In this document: positions 1 to 5,533 of the stretch, in pieces
Layout of the letters: every line of letters begins with the position of its first letter
How positions within the stretch are numbered: position 1 is the first letter of the stretch
Assembly: GCA_034430615.1 (NCBI GenBank)
Contig: DAOUEJ010000099.1
Coordinates: 1 to 6,732, forward strand
Source of the DNA: E44-bin32 sp034430615
GTDB lineage: Bacteria; Chloroflexota; Anaerolineae; Anaerolineales; E44-bin32
Reading direction: 5' to 3'
DNA: 6,732 bases
Made by a program: the position numbers and the translations under genes
Notes under the pieces: generated by a model
Databases searched by the model: none
What the model saw: the letters and a program-made list of their open reading frames with translations, nothing else
Told to the model about the DNA's origin: nothing

Positions 1-14
1 GGAGGAAGTTCATC

Positions 15-1799
15 ATGGTTCTGAAACCCAAGCGACCGGTTCCATCCGATATCGAGATCGCACAGGAGGCTGATATTCGACCGATCCTCGAGATTGCGGA
101 AAAACTCGGCCTGAGCATGGACGATCTTGATTTGTATGGAAAGTACAAGGCCAAGGTGCATCTCGAAGTGCTGAAGCGGATCAGCGATCGGCCGCAAGGT
201 AAATACATCGACGTCACTGCTATCACACCCACGCCCCTGGGTGAAGGCAAGACAACAACTACCCTAGGCCTAGTCCAGGCGATGGGCACTGTTCTGGGAA
301 AGAATGTGATCGCCTGCATCCGCCAGCCCAGTATGGGCCCCACGTTCAATATCAAGGGCGGGGCGGCCGGTGGAGGATACAGTCAGATCATCCCGATGGA
401 GGATTTCAACCTTCATCTCACCGGCGACATCCATGCCATCAGCATTGCGCACAACCTGGTCGCAGCTGCGCTGGATTCCCGCATGTACCACGAGAGCCGT
501 CAGAGCGACGAAGCCCTCGAGCGGCGCGGCATAACCCGCATCGACATCGATCCCGATACGATCACCTGGAACCGGGTTATCGATCTATGCGACCGCAGCC
601 TGCGCAGCATCAAGATCGGCTTCAACGATGACAAGCTGGCTGACGGCTCGCCGAGCCCGGTCTTCCCGCGCTCGACTGGTTTTGATATTACCGTCGCCTC
701 GGAGTTCATGGCGATCCTCGCCCTCTCGAAGAGTCTGAAAGACCTGCGTGAGCGGGTGGGACGGGCGGTCGTAGGGCTGGACAGGAAGGGCAACCCTGTA
801 ACGCTCGAAAAGCTGCGCATCGCCGGTGCGGTTACCGTTCTGCTCAAGGATGCGTTAATGCCGACCCTGATGCAGACACTCGAGGGTCAACCAGCCTTCG
901 TGCACTGCGGCCCATTCGCCAACATCGCCCACGGTAACTCGTCAATCGTCGCCGATCAGTTGGCGCTCAAGCTGGGTGATTACGTCGTGACGGAGAGCGG
1001 CTTCGGGGCCGACATCGGCATGGAGAAGTTCTTCGACATCAAGTGCCGCTACTCGGGGCTGATCCCGAACACGGTCGTGCTCGTGGCAACCGTGCGTGCG
1101 CTCAAGATGCACGGCGGCGGGCCGAAGGTTTCGCCCGGTGCTCCGCTCGATAAAGCCTACACCGAGGAGAACCTGGAGCTACTGGAAGCCGGTCTTCCCA
1201 ACCTCGGTGTGCACATCAAGAACGCCATGCGGTTTGGCATTCCGGTTGTCGTTTGTGTCAACGGCTTCAAGGATGACACGGACGCTGAAATGGAAATGGT
1301 GAGCGAGTACTCCAAAGGCATTGGCGCCTTCGCGGCTGTGAAGAGCACGCATTGGGCAGACGGTGGACAGGGTGCGGCGGCTCTTGCAGAAGCAGTTGTG
1401 GAAGCCTGTGAGCAACCAAGCGATTTCAAATTCCTGTATCCACTCGATTGGTCGATCAAGCAAAAGATCGAACACATCGCCAAGGAAATCTACGGGGCGG
1501 ATGGCGTGAAGTATGAAGCCCAGGCTGAGGACCAGATTGCGAACTATGAGAAGGCCGGGTTCGGCAAATTGCCGATCTGCATGGCCAAGACGCATCTCAG
1601 CCTGAGCCATGACCCGTTGCTCAAGGGCGTGCCCACAGGTTACACTTTGCCGATACGTGAAGTCCGAGCCAGTGTTGGCGCAGGGTTCATCTATCCTTTA
1701 ATTGGTAAGATGAGTACGATGCCAGGCCTGGCAACCCGCCCGGCGTACATGGACATCGATCTCGATCTCGAGACAGGTAAAATTCTCAACCTGTTTTAA
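15..1799 (+). CDS. fhs: Formate--tetrahydrofolate ligase (long, eukaryote-like form)
   Basis: Cytosolic enzyme that joins formate to tetrahydrofolate using ATP, giving 10-formyl-THF for purine and formyl-Met synthesis or, in acetogen-type anaerobes, the methyl branch of the Wood-Ljungdahl pathway. The 594-residue protein shows the ATP-binding P-loop TPLGEGKT (73-80), the family signature GGAAGGGY (115-122), HCGPFANIAHG (297-307) and the second signature VATVRALKMHGG (357-368). It ends in the typical MPGLATRP...DLETGKILNLF tail. The ATG is preceded by GGAGGA at bases 1-6 with good spacing, so the start is secure. It is longer than the roughly 556-residue clostridial enzymes: an extra segment around residues 163-200 and the C-terminal wording (VRASVGAGFIYPL, MSTMPGL) resemble the synthetase domain of eukaryotic C1-THF synthase. 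That resemblance is judged from memory of the family. No frameshift or missing motif is seen. It converges on the - strand operon and is probably functionally unrelated to it. Confidence 0.98.
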   Translation: MVLKPKRPVPSDIEIAQEADIRPILEIAEKLGLSMDDLDLYGKYKAKVHLEVLKRISDRPQGKYIDVTAITPTPLGEGKTTTTLGLVQAMGTVLGKNVIACIRQPSMGPTFNIKGGAAGGGYSQIIPMEDFNLHLTGDIHAISIAHNLVAAALDSRMYHESRQSDEALERRGITRIDIDPDTITWNRVIDLCDRSLRSIKIGFNDDKLADGSPSPVFPRSTGFDITVASEFMAILALSKSLKDLRERVGRAVVGLDRKGNPVTLEKLRIAGAVTVLLKDALMPTLMQTLEGQPAFVHCGPFANIAHGNSSIVADQLALKLGDYVVTESGFGADIGMEKFFDIKCRYSGLIPNTVVLVATVRALKMHGGGPKVSPGAPLDKAYTEENLELLEAGLPNLGVHIKNAMRFGIPVVVCVNGFKDDTDAEMEMVSEYSKGIGAFAAVKSTHWADGGQGAAALAEAVVEACEQPSDFKFLYPLDWSIKQKIEHIAKEIYGADGVKYEAQAEDQIANYEKAGFGKLPICMAKTHLSLSHDPLLKGVPTGYTLPIREVRASVGAGFIYPLIGKMSTMPGLATRPAYMDIDLDLETGKILNLF

Positions 1800-1825
1800 T
1801 CAGTCGAATTGCGATAAAGACCGCA

Positions 1826-1858
1826 CAGGGCCTGCACTTGCGCAGGCCCTGATGTTTT
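1826..1858 (+). terminator. Intrinsic terminator after fhs
   Basis: A perfect 10-bp GC-rich stem (cagggcctgc at 1826-1835, gcaggccctg at 1842-1851) with a 6-nt loop starts 27 bases after the fhs stop codon and is followed by atg and four Ts (1855-1858). This is the form of a rho-independent terminator for fhs, although the T-run is short. Read from the other strand the same stem is followed by tgcggtcttt, so it might also stop read-through from the convergent exporter gene, less convincingly. Confidence 0.75.
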
Positions 1859-1904
1859 CAAAGGATTGTTGATCTCAGCTTGGTACGCGGTCATCTGAAG
1901 CTGG

Positions 1905-3449
1905 TTATTGTTCCGCGTGAAAGTCATCCTCGATCAACCACCAGGCAAGCACGGCGCTCAGGGCGGCCAACACGCTGGCGATGTAGGCCTGGATCTGAAA
2001 ACTGTGCACAAATGCCTCGCGCACGAACCGTTGAACTGCGGCGAGCTCAGATCCATCAAGCGAGGCTGGCAGCTGCAAGCCAGCCAGCTTGTCTGCCTGT
2101 GACTGGATTTGTGCCTGAACGATGGCCGGGAGGCCGCTCGAAGCGAGATCGCTTTCGAGGTTGTTGGAGAAATTTACGATCACTATTGAGCCCAGAATGG
2201 CGATTGCCAACACGCCTGCCGTACGGGCGACGGCATTGTTAATACCCGAGGCTGTCCCCGCCCGGTGTGATGAGACCGAACCCATTACTGCTGAAGAGAG
2301 GGGTGCGACGGTAATCCCCATCCCAACTCCAATCGTCATGATAGACGGTAGGAAGCTGCGCCAGTACGCTTCCGGCCCAGGGGTCAGCCCGGGGAGAGCC
2401 ATCAGGAAAAATCCAAGGGCGGTGATGGCGGGCCCCAGGGTTAGTGGCCGGCGTAGTCCGATCCGGTCTGACCAGCGGCCCGACCAACGCGAGAGCAGCG
2501 CAAGCAAGATGCCAAATGGCAACAGCGTAAGCCCGGCCAGTTGTTCCGGGTAGCCCTGGACCTGGATGAAATTCAGGGTAAGGAAGAAAAGAGCGGCGTT
2601 TAACGCGGCGTAAAGAAACAGGGTTATCAAATTGGATCCGCTGAAAGTTCTCGAACGGAACAACTTCAGTGGAACCATAGGATGCGGAGATCGTGATTCG
2701 GCGGCGATAAAACCCAGGAGAGCGAGCACGCCCACGATGATGATTCCAAGGATACGGGTTGAGCCGAGACCGAAGCGGGGCGCTTCGATAAACCCGTAGG
2801 TAACTGCAGCAAGCCCGAGCGTCACCAGTCCCGTCCCGACCAGATCCAACCGAGAAATGTCCTCTGTTTCTCGAGATTCGGGGACCTTAATCGCCAGGAT
2901 GAGCAGCGTGGCGAAGGCGATGGGCAGGTTAATCAGGAACACTCCGCGCCAGAACCCGACCCCAGCCAGTAGCCCGCCGATTATTGGACCGAGCAAGATG
3001 GTGATAGTACTGAGTGCAGACCAGGTCCCTATTGCGCTCCCACGTCGCTGGAGAGGAAAGGTGGCTGTAATCAGGGACAGGCTTCCCGGGACCATCAGTG
3101 CCCCACCGATGCCTTGAACAGCACGGGCCAAGATCAGGATCGCGATATTGGGGGCCAGACCGCATGCCGTAGAGGCGGTTGCAAAGAGGCCGATCCCAAG
3201 CATGAAGATTTTCTTTCGGCCATAGATATCTCCCAAAGAACCTCCGACCAAGATCAGTGCTGAGAGGAGGAGCAGGTTCGCATTTACGATCCACAACAAA
3301 TCCTGGGCCGAGGCACTCAGATCGCGCTGGAGTGCTGGCAGGGCGACGTTTAACGCGGTACTGTCAATGAAGGCCATGCTTGAGGCAAGGATGGCAGCGA
3401 TGAGCACCCAGTTGTCTGAACGAGCGGCTGGCCTTGTTTCAACGGTCAT
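1905..3449 (-). CDS. MFS drug/product exporter, DHA2 (EmrB/QacA-like) family, 14 TM
   Basis: Inner-membrane proton-driven antiporter of the major facilitator superfamily. The 514-residue protein has 14 hydrophobic segments, roughly at 14-34, 50-70, 81-98, 102-123, 139-162, 166-188, 203-221, 233-250, 273-295, 304-322, 337-355, 366-388, 407-428 and 485-505. The hallmarks are in order: the D1-type motif IDSTALNVALPAL (28-40) in TM1, motif A GSLGDIYGRKK (70-80) in the TM2-3 loop, motif B with R109 in LARAVQGIGGAL (107-118), and the antiporter motif C LLGPIIGG (152-159) in TM5. A soluble loop of about 55 residues precedes the last segment, as is usual in DHA2 proteins. The ATG at 3447-3449 is chosen because it has a well placed GGAG; the reading frame extends upstream to a TTG at 3551 without a ribosome site. 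It is the last gene of the - strand block, 102 nt after the methyltransferase. Context suggests export of the pathway product, but the substrate cannot be read from sequence and general drug efflux is possible. Confidence 0.93.
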   Translation of the reverse strand: MTVETRPAARSDNWVLIAAILASSMAFIDSTALNVALPALQRDLSASAQDLLWIVNANLLLLSALILVGGSLGDIYGRKKIFMLGIGLFATASTACGLAPNIAILILARAVQGIGGALMVPGSLSLITATFPLQRRGSAIGTWSALSTITILLGPIIGGLLAGVGFWRGVFLINLPIAFATLLILAIKVPESRETEDISRLDLVGTGLVTLGLAAVTYGFIEAPRFGLGSTRILGIIIVGVLALLGFIAAESRSPHPMVPLKLFRSRTFSGSNLITLFLYAALNAALFFLTLNFIQVQGYPEQLAGLTLLPFGILLALLSRWSGRWSDRIGLRRPLTLGPAITALGFFLMALPGLTPGPEAYWRSFLPSIMTIGVGMGITVAPLSSAVMGSVSSHRAGTASGINNAVARTAGVLAIAILGSIVIVNFSNNLESDLASSGLPAIVQAQIQSQADKLAGLQLPASLDGSELAAVQRFVREAFVHSFQIQAYIASVLAALSAVLAWWLIEDDFHAEQ

Positions 3450-3453
3450 CAAC

Positions 3454-3459
3454 TTCTCC
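3454..3459 (-). promoter_or_regulatory. Ribosome binding site deciding the exporter start
   Basis: On the - strand this reads GGAGAA, with GGAG 6 nt before the ATG at 3447-3449. It is the only Shine-Dalgarno-like sequence near the candidate starts. The upstream ATG (3474-3476) and TTG (3549-3551) in the same frame have none, so the longer protein versions are unlikely. Confidence 0.75.
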
Positions 3460-3551
3460 GGGGAAGCGCGGCACATGGCGGCAGTGATTGGATAAAGATT
3501 GTCTAATATGGTCCAGGTTCGGGGATCGAACGAGCCACGCAGCGCACACAA

Positions 3552-4322
3552 TCAGGAGGGGGATCGGCCCATGCCGAAGAAGGTTGGCACAAAGAGGGTG
3601 CGCTTACCATCCTGAACTGCGGCCTGATCGAGTTCGTGATGGGTGGAAATTTCATCCTGGGAAAGTTGTCCCTGCAGATCGCATTGGAGGATCTCCCACT
3701 CCGACTCCAATATTTGAGGGAGATCATCAGGCCGCCATTCAGCCCCGAGTACGCCGGTGAGGACGTCCTGCGCCCCAGCTTCCTGGAAAAGCGCTCGCAG
3801 CCGGCGGCCCAGGAAGGGGTCGGCGCCAGCTCTCTCAAGCGATTGGATCTGCATCACACCTGTGGTTTCGAGTTCCTCGGGGTAGTCGATCCGCCCGCCA
3901 TAATCCGGTTCGGCAAAGGCGATTACCCAACTCCCAGGGTGGGAAACGCGCAGCATCTCGCCCATCAACCGTTCAGGATCCTCGACCCAGAGCAGAAGGA
4001 AATGGCAAAGGACGGCGTCGAATATTCCCCCCTGGAAAGGCAGCAGCACGCCATCTGCGACTGCATAGGAGCTGTGAGGGTCTTGCTGCTGTGCAAAGCA
4101 GGTCATCGGGTAATCAATGTCGATTCCGAGCACATGATACATATGGCTTCTTGAGAGTTCTGATGTGATGACCCCGGTCCCAGACCCAACTTCCAGAACC
4201 CTGTCGCCTGGTTCGATGTCGGTCATGGAAAGTAAACGCTGCCGGATGGAGCGGGTCCATCCGGCTTGTTCAAGGTACCTGCGGTGGAGCAGGCCGAGTC
4301 CGGATTCAGGTCTGCTGTTCAT
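3552..4322 (-). CDS. Class I SAM-dependent methyltransferase
   Basis: Cytosolic methyltransferase of the Rossmann-fold class I type, 256 residues. An N-terminal helical segment with HRRYLEQAGWTRSIRQ (13-28) precedes the SAM-binding motif I VLEVGSGTGVI (42-52). Next come the acidic strand-2 end GIDID (66-70), VADGVLLPF (88-96, with D90 in the motif II position) and the strand-4 segment FDAVLCHFLLLWV (101-113). The methyl acceptor (O, N or C; peptide or small molecule) cannot be told from sequence. The ATG at 4320-4322 is the only good start: upstream in frame there is no ATG, GTG or TTG before a stop codon, and a start at Met33 would cut off the conserved N-terminal helix. No clear Shine-Dalgarno precedes this ATG; instead the stop codon of an 18-codon ORF overlaps it as ATGA, which suggests translational coupling. 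It sits between the radical SAM pair and the exporter, so a tailoring step on the same product is the natural inference. Confidence 0.9.
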   Translation of the reverse strand: MNSRPESGLGLLHRRYLEQAGWTRSIRQRLLSMTDIEPGDRVLEVGSGTGVITSELSRSHMYHVLGIDIDYPMTCFAQQQDPHSSYAVADGVLLPFQGGIFDAVLCHFLLLWVEDPERLMGEMLRVSHPGSWVIAFAEPDYGGRIDYPEELETTGVMQIQSLERAGADPFLGRRLRALFQEAGAQDVLTGVLGAEWRPDDLPQILESEWEILQCDLQGQLSQDEISTHHELDQAAVQDGKRTLFVPTFFGMGRSPS

Positions 4323-4375
4323 CTGTGTGGAGCCAATTGACCTAACCCACCGATGTGCTCAATGCCTGATTTCAT
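4319..4375 (-). CDS. Tiny 18-codon ORF overlapping both neighbours (coupling ORF or mini-peptide)
   Basis: The frame reads MKSGIEHIGGLGQLAPHR and stop. Its ATG (4373-4375) overlaps the TGA of the upstream gene by one base (TGATG), and its TGA (4319-4321) overlaps the ATG of the methyltransferase (ATGA). It therefore fills the intergenic gap exactly, with the overlap geometry typical of translationally coupled genes. A weak GGA lies 6 nt before the ATG, inside the upstream gene. The peptide has no Cys, Thr or Tyr, one Ser, and an internal Gly-Gly. Two readings are possible: a non-functional peptide whose translation carries ribosomes from the pseudo-radical-SAM gene to the methyltransferase, which lacks its own Shine-Dalgarno; or a very small expressed peptide, conceivably a substrate of the cassette. 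The first is more likely because 18 residues leave little room for leader and core. An open frame this short can also arise by chance. Confidence 0.3.
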   Translation of the reverse strand: MKSGIEHIGGLGQLAPHR

Positions 4376-4382
4376 CAGGCAT
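4362..4382 (-). other. Perfect 9-bp hairpin across the stop codon of the pseudo-radical-SAM gene
   Basis: On the - strand, arms ATGCCTGAT and ATCAGGCAT flank a 3-nt loop GAA. The stem covers the last codons and TGA stop of the upstream gene, and the loop and adjoining bases hold the ATG of the 18-codon ORF. No T-run follows, so it does not look like an intrinsic terminator. A hairpin here could hide the small start codon until a ribosome finishing the upstream gene melts it, or protect the 3' end of an mRNA segment. The palindrome is seen directly; its role is inference. Confidence 0.5.
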
Positions 4383-5529
4383 CCCGGATCAGCCCCCAGA
4401 TTTTCTCCCAGGGATCTCGCAGCGCATTTCCGAGGATACGGTTCACACCTTGAGCCGGCAGGACATCGCCATCAGGTTCTACATAGAGCCAGGGCTGCGC
4501 TGTAATGGATTGTTCCGATTCGAGCTCTGCTCGGACCGGGTTGTTCTCGCCGTACGGGGCAGGCAGATCCCAGATTAGATCGAAGCCGCGGTCTGCCGCC
4601 TCCCCACGCACCGCCTCGAGTTCTTTGAGCTGTTCGTGGGAACTGCCAAGGGTGGAGATGGAGATTGCGCTCACGCCCAGGTGGGCCATCTCCTGCCAGG
4701 TCGGAGAGGAAATCCCTTCTCCTGGCTTAATAAGGAGGTGAACCGCAGTAAAGATCTCGGTCGACAGTGCGGCCTTCAAACCCTGAACTGTCATCGGGTT
4801 TCCGGGGTCATAGACGATAAGGATGTGATCGAGTCCAGCCTGGTCAAGCTGTTCGAGGAAGACAGGGTCGGCAAGCCGCTGCCCATCTGTCATCAAGCCT
4901 GTGACCTGTCCCAGCTTTTCAGCATGCGCAACCAGCTCGGGCAGGTCATCGCGCAGCGTCGGTTCGCCGCCGGTGAAAGTCACATGCGGTATGCCAAAGT
5001 TCCAGGCGCTCTCAAGGATGGAAATCCATGCATCGCGATCGAGTTCGGAATCGACACGTTCCCGCGCAAGAGGATCGATCGTTCCGGAGGCATCGATCCT
5101 GTAAGTCAACGCGCAATCCAAGCGATAGGGGACTTGGGCACGGAATTTGGTGGGGTCCTGGCGCTCCATACCCAGGTAGACGACCGGATCGAGATCAGGC
5201 GTGGAGGCGAGGGTCAGGATCTGATCGCGCAGCCGGCGCTGATCTTCCAATGCCTGGAATAAGCTGACACGATAGCGGTTGGCGATGATCTCTGCTGCCT
5301 GGCGGTCATCCAGGCCTTGGATCATATAGAAAGCATGCTCGGCCGCGGTCGGGTTGAGATGAAGCACCACGGCCGCGTCGACGATCAGCACTGCCGATTG
5401 GTCGGGATCAAGGCGCAGGTGGAAGCGATGCGGTGCACCGACACCCTCGATCAGCATACGGTGGTAGATGCCTGGTGCAGGTGACTCGGGAATATCTGGC
5501 GAGGGGAAAAGCCGTTTGAATAATTCCAT
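4375..5529 (-). CDS. PqqD-domain radical SAM/SPASM-like protein lacking all cluster cysteines (pseudoenzyme)
   Basis: A 384-residue paralogue of the upstream radical SAM enzyme. Residues about 33-108 form a PqqD-like (RiPP recognition element) domain with the characteristic VLHLNPTAAE (55-64) and an acidic/arginine-rich last helix. Residues about 134-380 are a radical SAM barrel. The two proteins align without gaps for about 165 residues, yet the CX3CX2C cysteines of the sister are replaced by I145, G149 and D152. The SAM-binding TGGEP (186-190) remains. A net 27 residues are missing from the second half of the barrel. The SPASM cysteine positions hold S341, Y349 and A359, and the protein stops six residues after IW (377-378), before the CX2CX5CX3C tail. 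Its single cysteine is C139. It therefore cannot bind the radical SAM [4Fe-4S] cluster in the known way. An intact frame, a strong GGAGG and a 4-nt gap to the preceding gene suggest it is expressed, perhaps as a substrate-binding or scaffold partner. Slow decay of a duplicate is the alternative. Confidence 0.87.
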   Translation of the reverse strand: MELFKRLFPSPDIPESPAPGIYHRMLIEGVGAPHRFHLRLDPDQSAVLIVDAAVVLHLNPTAAEHAFYMIQGLDDRQAAEIIANRYRVSLFQALEDQRRLRDQILTLASTPDLDPVVYLGMERQDPTKFRAQVPYRLDCALTYRIDASGTIDPLARERVDSELDRDAWISILESAWNFGIPHVTFTGGEPTLRDDLPELVAHAEKLGQVTGLMTDGQRLADPVFLEQLDQAGLDHILIVYDPGNPMTVQGLKAALSTEIFTAVHLLIKPGEGISSPTWQEMAHLGVSAISISTLGSSHEQLKELEAVRGEAADRGFDLIWDLPAPYGENNPVRAELESEQSITAQPWLYVEPDGDVLPAQGVNRILGNALRDPWEKIWGLIRDA

Positions 5530-5533
5530 CGCG

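Noticed and set aside
1876..1903. Inverted repeat cagctt/aagctg downstream of the exporter as its terminator
   Set aside because: Only 6 bp with a 16-nt loop and no following T-run on the - strand; likely chance.
3439..3549. 36-residue GTG-started ORF on the - strand between methyltransferase and exporter
   Set aside because: No Shine-Dalgarno, overlaps the exporter start out of frame, and shows no leader/core-like composition.
3450..3551. Longer exporter starting at the TTG at 3549-3551 or ATG at 3474-3476
   Set aside because: No ribosome site precedes either, the added residues do not look like an MFS N-terminus, and the ATG at 3447-3449 has a well placed GGAG.
3450..3551. Internal promoter before the exporter (TTAGACA-like element on the - strand)
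   Set aside because: No -10-like hexamer at suitable spacing could be found.
3636..4154. 172-residue + strand ORF opposite the methyltransferase
   Set aside because: It is antisense to a gene with clear motifs, has no recognisable domain, and looks like a by-product of GC-rich codon use. The same applies to the + strand ORF at 4636-5262 and the - strand ORFs under fhs.
4319..4380. Frameshifted continuation carrying the missing SPASM tail after the pseudoenzyme stop
   Set aside because: Neither other frame encodes a cysteine before its next stop, and the space before the methyltransferase is far too short for the missing 53 residues.
5032..5106. A double frameshift hiding the CX3CX2C cysteines of the pseudoenzyme in another frame
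   Set aside because: One alternative frame has no cysteine here and the other has cysteines spaced X7 and X3, not X3 and X2. The in-frame alignment with the sister is gapless on both sides, so true substitution is the better reading.
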